DNA of 64,000 bases from Planctomycetota bacterium (GTDB lineage: Bacteria > Planctomycetota > Uabimicrobiia > Uabimicrobiales > Uabimicrobiaceae), in contig JAJDCR010000080.1 of the NCBI GenBank assembly GCA_029260735.1, positions 1 to 64,000 of the forward strand. The letters run 5' to 3'. Made by a program: the position numbers and the translations under genes. This document shows positions 26,998-36,443 of this stretch, one piece after another. Below the pieces are notes generated by a model. The model made no database searches. It was not told where the DNA came from and saw nothing but the letters and a program-made list of their open reading frames with translations. Position 1 is the first letter of the stretch. Each line of letters opens with the position of its first letter.

Positions 26998-28287
26998 ATG
27001 CACATACTAAAAATTATACATGGCTATCCTTCACAGTATAACGCGGGATCAGAGGTTTATAGCCAGTCTATTTGTAATGAGCACTCTAAAAAACATAGAA
27101 TTAGCATTTTTACTCGTGAAGAGAATATTTTTGCTGCTGACTTCTCTATTCGCAAAGAAATGAATGGAAGGTTAACCAAGTATCTTGTCAACTTGCCAAG
27201 AGAGAAGGACGGATATCGTCATGCTCAACTCGATAAGGCGTTCGGACATTTGTTAAATGATATTTGTCCTGATGTGGCGCATATCGGGCACCTTAATCAT
27301 TTATCCACGGGAATTATCGATGAGCTAGCGAAAAAGAATATCCCGATAGTTTTTACTTTGCACGATTTTTGGCTTATGTGCCCGCGTGGCCAGTTTTTGC
27401 AAACTAATTTTACTGAGCCAAATTTCTACCAATTATGCTTAGGACAGCAAGATCGTAAGTGTGCAGAAAAATGCTATAAGGCTTATTTTTCGGGGAGAGC
27501 TTCAGATTACCAATGTGATGTTGAGCATTGGACAGGTTGGATACATAATCGAATGCAAGAAACGAAAGAATTATGTGAAAAGGTTCAATTGTTTATCGCC
27601 CCTTCACATTATCTGCAGAACCGTTTTATTGAAGAGTTTGGGCTTCCTAAAGAAAAAACTCTGTATCTTGATTATGGGTTCCCCCTGGAACATCTCAAAC
27701 CTCCACAAAGTAAAAATAGTGAATTCACTTTTAGTTATATTGGAACTCATATTCCTGCAAAGGGAGTATCGTTACTAATACAAGCATTTACTCGTTTACA
27801 AGGAAAAGTAAAGCTAAAAATATTTGGGAGAGATAATGGGCAAGGGACTCAATCTCTAAAAGTTCTAGCTAAAGAGTTATCTTCCTCTATGTCAGAAAAT
27901 ATAGAGTGGATGGGAGAATATCTCAATTGCGATATAGCCAATAAAGTCTTTGCAACAACGAATGTCATCATAGTACCCTCCATTTGGGGAGAAAATTCAC
28001 CTCTTGTTATACACGAGGCACAAGCGTGTAAAGTTCCCGTGATTACTGCTAATTACGGTGGAATGAAGGAATATGTTAAACATAAAGTCAATGGTCTTTT
28101 GTTTGAACATCGCAATATAGGATCTTTGGCTAAAAACATGCAGTATGCATTAGATAATCCAAAGGAAATGCAAAAACTAGGGAGTAAAGGTTATCTTTAT
28201 TCCGAAGATGGTCAAGTCCCCAGTATTCAGGAGCATTGTAAGACTCTTGAAAAACTATATCAGGAAGTTATTCAGCAAGGAGTATAA
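26998..28287 (+). CDS. Glycosyltransferase, GT4-like
   Basis: 429 aa with a GT-B fold: N-terminal HGYPSQYNAGSEVYSQ (acceptor side) and C-terminal FSYIGTHIPAKGVSLLIQAF, then WGENSPLVIHEAQACKVPVI with the Glu-x7-Glu-type motif that binds the sugar nucleotide. It would move a sugar from an activated donor to an unknown acceptor. A Cys-rich segment (~155-175) is unusual for the family. First gene of a tightly packed operon; the next starts two bases after its stop. Confidence 0.85.
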   Translation: MHILKIIHGYPSQYNAGSEVYSQSICNEHSKKHRISIFTREENIFAADFSIRKEMNGRLTKYLVNLPREKDGYRHAQLDKAFGHLLNDICPDVAHIGHLNHLSTGIIDELAKKNIPIVFTLHDFWLMCPRGQFLQTNFTEPNFYQLCLGQQDRKCAEKCYKAYFSGRASDYQCDVEHWTGWIHNRMQETKELCEKVQLFIAPSHYLQNRFIEEFGLPKEKTLYLDYGFPLEHLKPPQSKNSEFTFSYIGTHIPAKGVSLLIQAFTRLQGKVKLKIFGRDNGQGTQSLKVLAKELSSSMSENIEWMGEYLNCDIANKVFATTNVIIVPSIWGENSPLVIHEAQACKVPVITANYGGMKEYVKHKVNGLLFEHRNIGSLAKNMQYALDNPKEMQKLGSKGYLYSEDGQVPSIQEHCKTLEKLYQEVIQQGV

Positions 28288-28288
28288 A

Positions 28289-29317
28289 ATGTCAAAATTA
28301 AATCTCTGGCGTGTCACACTGGATACTAATCCAGAAGACTGTAATTTAAAATGTATTATGTGTGAAGAACATAGTCCCTACAGCAACTTTAAACAAAAGT
28401 TGTTTGAAGAAACAGGTGTTAAAAGACGACTGATGCCAATGACATGGATCGAAGATATTATGCGCCAAGCAAAAGAACTAGGCGTAGAGGAAGTAATACC
28501 ATCAACCATGGGCGAACCTCTAATATATAAAGGGATAGAGAAAGTTGTCGAGCTTTGTCATCAATACAAAATAAAGCTTAATCTTACCACGAATGGTACG
28601 TTTCCTCGTAAATCAGTAACAGAATGGGCCAATATTCTCGTACCTGTCATTTCTGATGTCAAAATCTCTTGGAATGGTGCAACGAAGGAAACTGCACAAA
28701 AAGTGATGCTTAATATTAAGTTCGACCAAGTCTTGGAAAATGTAAAGGCATTTATTGCGATTCGTGACAAATATTACCAGGAGACAGGCTACTATTGCCG
28801 TGTTTCTTTTCAACTTACTTTTATGGAAAACAATATGCACGAATTGGCTGACATTGTAAAGTTGGCCGCAAAACTAGGTGTGGATCGTGTAAAAGGGCAT
28901 CATTTATGGGCTCATTTTACCGAAATAAAATCATTATCAATGAAGTCCTCACCTGAAAGCGTTGCGCGCTGGAACCATTATGTAAAGGAGGCACAAGACG
29001 CTCAGGAAAAGTACCGAAAAGTGAATAACGAGAAGGTTCTTCTTGAAAATATCTTTCCGATAAAAGAAGAGAATGAAGAGGTTCCTGAAAGCTATGAATG
29101 TCCATTTCTCAACAAAGAGTTATGGGTTTCTGCTATAGGTAATATATCTCCTTGTTGTGCTCCTGATGAATTACGTCAAACACTAGGAGATTTTGGTAAC
29201 ATACAAAGTACCACACTTACAAAAGTCCTTGAGAGCCCTCAATATCAAAACCTTAGCCAAAACTACCGTAAGTTTTCGCTGTGTAAAACTTGTAACATGA
29301 GGAGACCCCCAAAATGA
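28289..29317 (+). CDS. Radical SAM protein with SPASM-like C-terminus
   Basis: 342 aa from ATG 28289, with AAGGAG upstream; a longer frame overlaps the glycosyltransferase and lacks such a site. Cys18, Cys22 and Cys25 (CNLKCIMC) bind the 4Fe-4S cluster for S-adenosylmethionine cleavage. The C-terminal CPFLNKELWVSAIGNISPCC ... CKTCNMRRP supplies Cys for an auxiliary cluster. It would carry out a radical modification of a small molecule, sugar or peptide. It overlaps the WG-repeat gene by 4 bases. Confidence 0.85.
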   Translation: MSKLNLWRVTLDTNPEDCNLKCIMCEEHSPYSNFKQKLFEETGVKRRLMPMTWIEDIMRQAKELGVEEVIPSTMGEPLIYKGIEKVVELCHQYKIKLNLTTNGTFPRKSVTEWANILVPVISDVKISWNGATKETAQKVMLNIKFDQVLENVKAFIAIRDKYYQETGYYCRVSFQLTFMENNMHELADIVKLAAKLGVDRVKGHHLWAHFTEIKSLSMKSSPESVARWNHYVKEAQDAQEKYRKVNNEKVLLENIFPIKEENEEVPESYECPFLNKELWVSAIGNISPCCAPDELRQTLGDFGNIQSTTLTKVLESPQYQNLSQNYRKFSLCKTCNMRRPPK

Positions 29318-30015
29318 ACTGGAAAGAAATTAAGATATCGCATGATAATAGATATTTTACCTTTTCTGGTAAGCAACTATTTGGAAAAAACTTCACTGAA
29401 GTTCTTAAGTTTCATGAACCAGGTTTGGCAACAGTTTGTGATAAATCGGGATGGTATCACATCGACATTCACGGTCAAGCTATTTATTCCCAAAGATACC
29501 AAAGAGCTTTTGGTTTTTATGAAATGCGTGCCTCTGTAGTACTGCAAGATGAATGGTTTCATATCGATAGTCACGGAGAACCACTTTATCAAGAGAAATA
29601 TGGCTTCACTGGAAACTATCAATATGGCCTCTGTGCAGTTAGGGACTGCAATAGTAACTACTTTTACATTGATATCTCTGGTAATCGTGTCTCACAAAAA
29701 AATTATATATATGCAGGCGACTATAAAGATAACTATGCATGTGTAATGCTAGCTAATAAAAAGTTTAAACACATCAACCAAATGGGCGAATGTATATATG
29801 ATTCTGAATTTGATGATTTGGGGGTATATCACAAAGGTTTTGCCACAGCAAAAGACAAAAAGGGATGGTTTCATATCGATATTAACGGAAAGGCTCTCTA
29901 TCCTGAAAGGTATGTTCTAGTAGAGCCATTTTATAATGGCTGTGCTCTGGTGGAAAATTTAAATAGTCAAAAAATTATCATTGATGAGCAAGGGAAGGTA
30001 ATTCATCGTTTATGA
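29314..30015 (+). CDS. WG-repeat protein, 233 aa
   Basis: Repeats of about 35-40 residues recur, each with an aromatic-x-(H/Y)-I-D-x-x-G core (WYHIDIHGQAIY, WFHIDSHGEPLY, YFYIDISGNRVS, WFHIDINGKALY). These WG/KWG repeats form beta-propeller-like binding domains. No signal peptide is seen. Overlap with both neighbours suggests it is made together with them, perhaps as a substrate-binding or scaffold subunit. Confidence 0.8.
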   Translation: MNWKEIKISHDNRYFTFSGKQLFGKNFTEVLKFHEPGLATVCDKSGWYHIDIHGQAIYSQRYQRAFGFYEMRASVVLQDEWFHIDSHGEPLYQEKYGFTGNYQYGLCAVRDCNSNYFYIDISGNRVSQKNYIYAGDYKDNYACVMLANKKFKHINQMGECIYDSEFDDLGVYHKGFATAKDKKGWFHIDINGKALYPERYVLVEPFYNGCALVENLNSQKIIIDEQGKVIHRL

Positions 30016-30542
30016 AAGTATTAGTGCTGGGCAATATAGGCTCAGGAAAAACAACTATTTGCCAAAACATTCTTACCCAAGATAGAAGATGGCAATTGGT
30101 TTCTATAGATGAATTCAGGAGACAGTACGGAGATGGATCGCTAAAGGGAGAATATCTTGCTAGAAAACATTTTTTAGATGAAGTTAATCAAAAAAATTCA
30201 TGGCAACTTATAGAATGCACAGGACTTGGTGAACTAGGTGCAGCTTTGTACAAACAGTTAAAAAACTCTCCGATGAAAGTTTCTGTAATGATTGTACAGT
30301 GCGATCCTGAAATTTGCTTACAAAGAATACAAAACCGTGATTGGAGTCAAATTCCCTATCCTAAAGTCGAAGAAAAGATATCTGATACTATCTATCGTCT
30401 TGCTTCTGAGTTTGAAGAAAACTTGATATGGAAAACATTTTCTCAAAGAGAACTATTTTATATAGAAAACCAATATTCAAAAGACATTGAGCAAATAATT
30501 TTTTCTTTTTTGGAAAAGATAAGTTTATGGGAGAGATTCTAA
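30012..30542 (+). CDS. P-loop kinase-like protein, 176 aa
   Basis: Walker A is GNIGSGKTTICQ (~8-19). Asp near VSIDEFRRQYG and a downstream DPEICLQRIQNRDW helix resemble the zeta-toxin/AAA_33 kinase group acting on small molecules. Its TAA overlaps the next ATG by one base. It likely phosphorylates an operon intermediate. A nucleotidyltransferase-phosphatase fusion follows. Confidence 0.8.
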   Translation: MKVLVLGNIGSGKTTICQNILTQDRRWQLVSIDEFRRQYGDGSLKGEYLARKHFLDEVNQKNSWQLIECTGLGELGAALYKQLKNSPMKVSVMIVQCDPEICLQRIQNRDWSQIPYPKVEEKISDTIYRLASEFEENLIWKTFSQRELFYIENQYSKDIEQIIFSFLEKISLWERF

Positions 30543-30641
30543 TGAAACAGAAAATGATAATTTCAAAGTTAAAAATGTTATTGGAAGAAATCAACGAAGT
30601 AAAAGCTCTTACTTTAATAGGATCATTTGGACGTAGCGGTA
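30542..30641 (+). pseudogene. Nucleotidyltransferase-phosphatase fusion, 5' part (split by IS3)
   Basis: The reading frame MKQKMIISKLKMLLEEINEV, then KALTLIGSFGRSG stops shortly inside the IS. GSFGR is the first motif of a pol-beta-like nucleotidyltransferase. Joining 30641 to 32608 restores ...GSFGRSGSQGTVLSDIDLQV in frame, so the gene was intact before the insertion. Confidence 0.85.
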
Positions 30642-30877
30642 TGTGTCAACAATAATGCGACAGTTTTTACAAAAAAAATTGTGTAACATTTAAAAAAAAG
30701 CTGTCTCCTAAAAAGGAAGGGAGATAGAGAGAAAAAAGAATTAACATACCGAAAATAAAACCCCTCGAAAAATGTAATAAAAATGAGAATGTGATATACT
30801 TGGAACCCCAGCTTTTTCATAAAAAGCTTCTGGTTCCAAACCTCCTCCGCAAAAACATTCCATGTATATCAAGAAAG

Positions 30878-31102
30878 CTAGCCTTCAAGAGCTTGAAGAT
30901 GCCCCTCATCGAAATCAAAATGAATTTGAGATGGAACTTTATTTTCTTTAGAGCGGTTATCTTTTGTTGAGCTATCTTTGTTGATAAAGAACTTCTTGCC
31001 ATATCGAAAGCAATATGCAAGACGAAAATTGGCAGTAGAAACAACACAACGAGGAGAACCACAAAGAAGACAATCGCTAACTCGTCTCCAACCATTTGAC
31101 AT
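30878..31102 (-). CDS. Small passenger protein of the IS3 element, 74 aa
   Basis: Starts MSNGWRRVSDCLLCGSPRCV; the CLLCGSPRC and a later Cys could form a zinc knuckle. It begins one base after the transposase stop. No known function; it is unusual for IS3 elements and could be a regulator or a passenger. Confidence 0.45.
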   Translation of the reverse strand: MSNGWRRVSDCLLCGSPRCVVSTANFRLAYCFRYGKKFFINKDSSTKDNRSKENKVPSQIHFDFDEGHLQALEG

Positions 31103-31103
31103 A

Positions 31104-32111
31104 TTAATTTCCTTGTTGAGAATTTAGTTGAGCATCACCACCAGCAGAAACGTTCTTTGGAGGATTTATCCAAACTGCTTCTGGAAGTTTTAGAGGAACA
31201 GGAAATTTATTTGTAAAGCGCTCAGGATGTTTATCATAAGCTTGAGAAAGAACATTTTTCCTTTCATCCAAAATATTTTGGGCATATCCATAATGAACCG
31301 ACTCAGGAGTCAATAAACCTATACCTGTATGGTAATGCGATTTGTTGTACCAATTAAAAAATGGTTTACAAAATTCTATGGCATCAGCTTTACAACCAAA
31401 TCTTTGAGGAAACTCTGGACAATATTTTAGTGTCTTAAAGTGGCTCTCGATATAAGGATTATCATTTGAAACTGATGGTCGAGAAAGTGACCTAGTCACT
31501 TCTAAGTCCGAAAGTAGCTGAGATACTGTTTTTGATTTCATGGGAGACCCTCGGTCAGAGTGAATTATCAATTCTCCTTTCTCTATTTGTTGCTTAATGC
31601 AAGTCTCTTCTATGAAATCTCGAGCTAATTTCCCCGTCTCCTTCGATCCCACCATCCAGCCAACCACGTATCTGCTATAAATATCTAAAATTACATAGAG
31701 ATAAAAATAGCACCACTTCACCGGCCCTTTCAACTTTGTAATGTCCCACGTCCATACTTCATTTGGACCCATTGCTAACAATTCCGGCTTTTTGTAGTTG
31801 TTTTTTCTTTTATGATTTCGTCGTTCACGTACCTCATCATTTTTTGCTAAAAGCCTGTACATCGTTCTCACTGAACACAAGTATTTTCCTTCGTCAAGAA
31901 GACTTGCATACACTTCTCTCGGTGCTAAATCCATGTACTTTTCACTGTGAAGTATTTCCAATACTCCATTTTGCTCTTCTTCACTTAAAGCCCTCCATAA
32001 ACCCGTTCCTGGTTTTCGTTTCGGACTTTTTTGATCTCTCTTCTTTTTTCGTCTGCGGTAAAGCGTTGAATGGGATACGTTTAACGCTTTACACGATTCT
32101 CTTATTCCCAT
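31104..32111 (-). CDS. IS3-family transposase OrfB (DDE integrase core)
   Basis: 335 aa. HTH_21 segment first (HSTLYRRRKK), then the rve core: VWTWDITKLKG, LDIYSRYVVGW, LIIHSDRGSPM, DNPYIESHFKTLK and WYNKSHYHTGIG. The D,D,E residues are in place. The frame is open upstream past the end of OrfA (ERRVSESVLKTIEEF), so an OrfAB fusion by frameshifting is possible, as in other IS3 members. Confidence 0.9.
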   Translation of the reverse strand: MGIRESCKALNVSHSTLYRRRKKKRDQKSPKRKPGTGLWRALSEEEQNGVLEILHSEKYMDLAPREVYASLLDEGKYLCSVRTMYRLLAKNDEVRERRNHKRKNNYKKPELLAMGPNEVWTWDITKLKGPVKWCYFYLYVILDIYSRYVVGWMVGSKETGKLARDFIEETCIKQQIEKGELIIHSDRGSPMKSKTVSQLLSDLEVTRSLSRPSVSNDNPYIESHFKTLKYCPEFPQRFGCKADAIEFCKPFFNWYNKSHYHTGIGLLTPESVHYGYAQNILDERKNVLSQAYDKHPERFTNKFPVPLKLPEAVWINPPKNVSAGGDAQLNSQQGN

Positions 32112-32152
32112 TTCTAATGAAAATTCTTCTATTGTTTTTAAAACCGATTCGC

Positions 32153-32512
32153 TTACTCTTCGCTCTCCATTAATTCGGCTATTTTTTTTTGAAATTCAAT
32201 TATTTTCTCTGCTCTCTTCAATTTCTTCTCTAGTTTCTCTTTTTCTTTTTCCAGTTCCTTTACCTTGATTTTTAAAGGGTTTACTTGTTTTTTCTTTCTC
32301 CCTCTCTTTTTCTCTGATCCCTTTAGTTTTCCCTCCGCATATTCTTTTTTCCATCTACTTAGTGCTGCTGAGTAAAGACCTTCTTTCCTTAAAAACTCCC
32401 CTATTTCTCCTCTCTCGCAATTTTCTGCTTTTTTTAATATTTCTAGCTTATATTTGTTCGTAAATCGTCTTGATCCTTTGGTTTCTCTTACTTCACTGTT
32501 TGGTATTTCCAT
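32153..32512 (-). CDS. IS3-family OrfA
   Basis: 119 aa, HTH followed by a leucine-zipper-like coiled coil: RRFTNKYKLEILKKAENC, SAALSRWKKEYAEG and a long KEKEKLEKKLKRAEKIIEFQ helix. OrfA binds the IS ends and joins with OrfB to form the active transposase. Confidence 0.85.
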   Translation of the reverse strand: MEIPNSEVRETKGSRRFTNKYKLEILKKAENCERGEIGEFLRKEGLYSAALSRWKKEYAEGKLKGSEKKRGRKKKQVNPLKIKVKELEKEKEKLEKKLKRAEKIIEFQKKIAELMESEE

Positions 32513-32603
32513 TTCTTTTCCTTTGTCGTCTTTGCGATTTCTCCACCCTTAATCTTACGCTATTTATAATACCAAAACTGTCGCATCAATTATAGTCACA
32601 AAG

Positions 32604-33971
32604 GGTAGTCAAGGTACAGTTTTGTCAGATATTGATTTACAAGTACTTGTAAATGATAGCTTTAAATTATCTCAAATAACAAATGAAATTAGAAGTCAAT
32701 TTAAGCAAGAGTTGAAAAATATTCTCTGGATAGAAGAGAATAAGAAATTAGTGGTTTACCTTTACGATGAATATCTACTTTTAGAAATATCCATTTACTA
32801 TCAAAAAGAAGGGCTTGATAAATATTTTCTTGGATCAGAGATCAAAGATATAGATAGTTCTTTACTGTTTGACAAGGACTGCCAGCTAAAAGATTATTTG
32901 CAGGAGAAAATAACCCAAAAAACCTTATTCAGCACTTCTCAAATTTCCAAAGTAAAAGAACTTATATACAAATTCACTTATACCTTTGAAAGAAGCTCTT
33001 TTGCTCACAAGAAAAGCGACAGCTACAAGTTCTATTTTTTGTTTAATATTGCTTTTCACAAGGTTGTTCAAATTATGCATTTGCTCCATGGAGAAGGTAA
33101 ATTTAATTACCTCCCGCCTCAATTCCTAAATGATTTTCTTTCTCACAAGGAAAGTGAAAAATTTCGTTCATTGTCAGTTACAACCTATCTACCTCAAGCA
33201 AACCAAGCTAAAAGAAAACTCCTTGAAATTTTTTATTTAGCATTAGATAAATTTCATTCTCTTTACCCAAACACGGATATGAATACTGATGAAATAAAAA
33301 ATTTATGTGAAAATATATACCAAAGAGATTATCTCTGGAATTTTCGTGATATCAGTTTTTATAACGCGATGGCCAAACCTGGTATTATCTATCGTAGTTC
33401 TTCTCCCACCCGCTATCAAGAAGAGCAAGATTTCCTGCAATGGTTAAAAAAAAGAAATATTCGTCTAATTGTGGACTTAAGGTCGCACAAAGAAATAGCA
33501 AAAAATCCTTATAAACAGGATTTACTAGACAATATTTGCTACCTACATCTACCTATAGACCCAGAATCACAGATGACTTTCAACAGAAACAAGTACCAAT
33601 CAGGAACAGCAAGTGAAAAACTCTATAGATTCTTTGCTTTAGAGTGTAAAGATAAGATTAAAACTATGCTTGAGCATATCATTGAATGTCTTCCCTATGC
33701 AACTCTAGTTCACTGCCATGCAGGAAAAGATCGCACAGGAGCCATGATCTCTTTAATCCACTTGCTAATTTCTACCCCAATAAGCAGTATTAATAATGAT
33801 TACCTTGCTAGTGGAAGTGATACACAAATGAAAAAAATTCAAGCATTTCTGGATGTCATTAAAGATACTGGTGGAATTCAACAATATCTTCGTAGTTGCA
33901 TGATTACTGATCGGCAAATTGAACAACTATCCCAATGTTTAGGACATCAATATGAGCTCAACTATGCCTAA
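32604..33971 (+). pseudogene. Nucleotidyltransferase-phosphatase fusion, 3' part
   Basis: It continues the 5' part with GSQGTVLSDIDLQVLVND, supplying the Asp-x-Asp of the nucleotidyltransferase. A helical middle (~70-260) follows, then a phosphatase: IYRSSSPTRYQEE, LIVDLRSHKEIAKNP and the P-loop VHCHAGKDRTGAMI of the Y_phosphatase3/tyrosine-phosphatase group. Without the IS the whole would be near 480 residues. A start at 32622 could still yield most of it, but without GSFGR. Its 3' end overlaps the next gene by 20 bases. Confidence 0.8.
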
Positions 33972-34497
33972 AACAACAAAACTTTATCTCATACGCCATG
34001 CGCAGCCAAAAACATTGCAGTACAAAAACTATTTTCCAGGTCCTTCCTTAGGAACAACAGGGAAACTTCAAGCACAAAAAATCGCAGCATATTTACGTGA
34101 CAAAAATATTAACCAAGTATATGCAAGTGACTTTATAAGAGTCAAAGAAACACTACAACCTTTCCTTGCTAAAACTTCTAAAGCAGTTGTGCCTGTTTTT
34201 GAAAAATCTCTTTGGGAGAGGGAAAAAGAAATAGAATCACACGAAAGTTTAGTTTTAAGGGTCAACAGCTGGATCAGCATACAATCTAGTACAATAATTC
34301 CTAACACCGCTATTTTTAGTCATTGCGGCCCCATTAACATGATTTTACAGTATTTTGATCCAGATAAAGAGAAACTTGATTACCCTTATACTTGTCCGCA
34401 TGGTTGTCATACTCCATTAGCAGGTATTTGGGAATTGGAGTTACAAACATTTCATTTAGTCCATGGAAAACTCATTTTCATTGAAAACTTGGAGTAA
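33952..34497 (+). CDS. Histidine phosphatase family protein
   Basis: 181 aa with the phosphoglycerate-mutase-like motif LYLIRHAQPKTLQY (phospho-accepting His) and the second His in IFSHCGPINM. It removes phosphate from a small molecule or protein. A Cys/His-rich tail (TCPHGCHTP) is unusual. Overlap with the preceding phosphatase fusion and a two-base gap to the carbamoyltransferase keep it in the operon. Confidence 0.85.
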   Translation: MSSTMPKTTKLYLIRHAQPKTLQYKNYFPGPSLGTTGKLQAQKIAAYLRDKNINQVYASDFIRVKETLQPFLAKTSKAVVPVFEKSLWEREKEIESHESLVLRVNSWISIQSSTIIPNTAIFSHCGPINMILQYFDPDKEKLDYPYTCPHGCHTPLAGIWELELQTFHLVHGKLIFIENLE

Positions 34498-34499
34498 TA

Positions 34500-36149
34500 A
34501 TGAGACCGACATTAGCAATTTACGGTATCCAAGATCGTCACGATTATCAGTACCCTGGTTACGTTCATGACCATTCTATAGCTCTAATGGAAAAAGGAAA
34601 AGTGATTACCTGTTTACAATTGGAACGTTGGACCCGTCACAAACATGACAACAGGATGCACATTTATCTGGAAGAGTTGTTACAATCACCAGATCTTCAG
34701 CTTCCTGAAGAATTTGATGTTGTTTTTGTTGATTCATTTGTTGGGCGATCATTCATTTCGAGGTCTGGTAAAATACGTTTTGAAGCCCCTTTAAGAACTT
34801 CTTTAGCAACCGATATCGAAGAGGGAATATGTTGGTGGAATGGCAAAGAGCAAAAAGCATACGTTCTTAATCAAGAATTGGCACATCTTCATAGTTGTTT
34901 GCCTTTCTATGGTAATTTTCAAGAAAATAGCTTGCTAGTTCATTTTGATGGTGGTGCTAGTCGAGGGAATTTCTCTGCTTGGATCTACAAAAATTCTCAC
35001 TTGAAACTTCTTGAGTGTCATTGGGAACTATCTGCTCTTTCAAAGTACTTTAACGATAATGCATTGATCTTTTCTATATTGGGCATGGAACATTACCAGC
35101 ATCTCGCAGTTCCAGGGAAATTAATGGGGTATGCTTGCTATGGCAAACATTCTGAGGAAATACTTAAATGGTTAGACAAAAATGAATTTTTCAAAGATAT
35201 CTGGAAAAACAAATCGTGCTTCTATGAGAGTGCGCAACACCATTTTGAATGGAGTAAAGCAGACTTTGATCTACACGACTCTTTTCTCCAGAATATTGCT
35301 GCAACACTTCAGCACGATTTTCAGAAAAAATTTATTGAAAAGCTGTGCGACATTCAAAAACAAAATAACTGTGATCATCTTTATCTTACAGGAGGCTGTG
35401 CACTGAACATTATTACAAATACAGCTATCATTGAAAGTGGCCTATTTCAAAATGTTTTTATCCCGCCTTGTTGTAATGATAGCGGGTTAGCACTTGGAGC
35501 TGCTTCCTTTTTGGAGCTAAAAAAGCATGGGTACATAGCTCAACATTCTCCATACTTGAACAATTATGCTATTACCAGTTACAAGGCAAAATATAAAGCC
35601 GATATTATAAAAGAAGTAGCCGCAATGCTTCAAAAAAACAAAGTCATCGGTATATGCAATGGATATGGAGAAATAGGTCCACGGGCTCTAGGTAATAGAA
35701 GTATTATCGCGCTGGCGGACTCTACAGAACTAAAAGATAAAGTCAGCACTTTTCATAAAAAACGTGAATGGTATCGACCTGTTGCTCCTGTCATGTTAGA
35801 GCGCAATGTAAAAAAACTAACCGGTTTATCCCACATCCCTCATATTGCTAAATATATGCTGATAGATTTAAAAATTCTTCCTCAATATCAAAAGCAAGTC
35901 ATTGGAGCTACCCATGTAAACAAATCTGCCCGTATTCAATGCTTGCAAAATAGAAGCGATAATCCATTTATTTATGATTTACTAGACTATCTTGATAAAA
36001 ACCATAACATCGATTGCCTTATAAACACCTCCTTCAATAGTAAAGGAGAGCCTATGGTGCAGACAGAAGAAGATGCTATTTCTTCTGCTAAAAACATGAG
36101 ACTTGATGCCATTGTCGTCAATGGAAAATTAACATTGTTCTCAAGTTAG
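34500..36149 (+). CDS. Carbamoyltransferase (NodU/CmcH family)
   Basis: 549 aa with the ASKHA N-terminal part (GYVHDHSIALMEKGKVITCL, LLVHFDGGASRGNF, LYLTGGCALNIITNT) and the C-terminal YrdC-like/NodU region (GEIGPRALGNRSI, EWYRPVAPVMLE, LINTSFNSKGEPMV). These enzymes add a carbamoyl group from carbamoyl phosphate to a sugar or antibiotic scaffold. As the last gene of the cluster it points to a carbamoylated glycoside or similar metabolite. Confidence 0.9.
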   Translation: MRPTLAIYGIQDRHDYQYPGYVHDHSIALMEKGKVITCLQLERWTRHKHDNRMHIYLEELLQSPDLQLPEEFDVVFVDSFVGRSFISRSGKIRFEAPLRTSLATDIEEGICWWNGKEQKAYVLNQELAHLHSCLPFYGNFQENSLLVHFDGGASRGNFSAWIYKNSHLKLLECHWELSALSKYFNDNALIFSILGMEHYQHLAVPGKLMGYACYGKHSEEILKWLDKNEFFKDIWKNKSCFYESAQHHFEWSKADFDLHDSFLQNIAATLQHDFQKKFIEKLCDIQKQNNCDHLYLTGGCALNIITNTAIIESGLFQNVFIPPCCNDSGLALGAASFLELKKHGYIAQHSPYLNNYAITSYKAKYKADIIKEVAAMLQKNKVIGICNGYGEIGPRALGNRSIIALADSTELKDKVSTFHKKREWYRPVAPVMLERNVKKLTGLSHIPHIAKYMLIDLKILPQYQKQVIGATHVNKSARIQCLQNRSDNPFIYDLLDYLDKNHNIDCLINTSFNSKGEPMVQTEEDAISSAKNMRLDAIVVNGKLTLFSS

Positions 36150-36443
36150 TGCTCTTAATGCAGCTTAGCCATTGTGCACTGAAAACTTTTTATTACTCTC
36201 AAATCCTTGGGTTCTACAGTATCACTCTTTAGAAATTAAAGTAGAATAGAGAAAGAGAGAAATCTATTGGTCAAAAGCATAAGCTTTAAGAGCATAAATA
36301 CTACATAAAATCCTAGCGATTGCTTTCAGTTTTTTGAATGTTTCTTGCTACCTAGAGTTATTATAGTATCACTTGACTTGTCTATAAGCTTAAAGTAAGA
36401 TCATCTGTATAAACGTATTATATTCACTAATGGGAGAAAGCTT

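Larger units (their letters stand above)
30642..32603 (-). mobile_element. IS3-family insertion sequence with passenger ORF
   Basis: The ends carry related inverted repeats: TGTGTCAACAATAATGCGAC on the left, and on the right TGTGACTATAATTGATGCGA read inward, with a few extra bases at the right tip. GGTA is duplicated outside (30638-30641 and 32604-32607). OrfA and OrfB lie on the minus strand with a third small ORF downstream. It splits a nucleotidyltransferase-phosphatase gene, and the intact transposase suggests a recent insertion. Confidence 0.85.
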
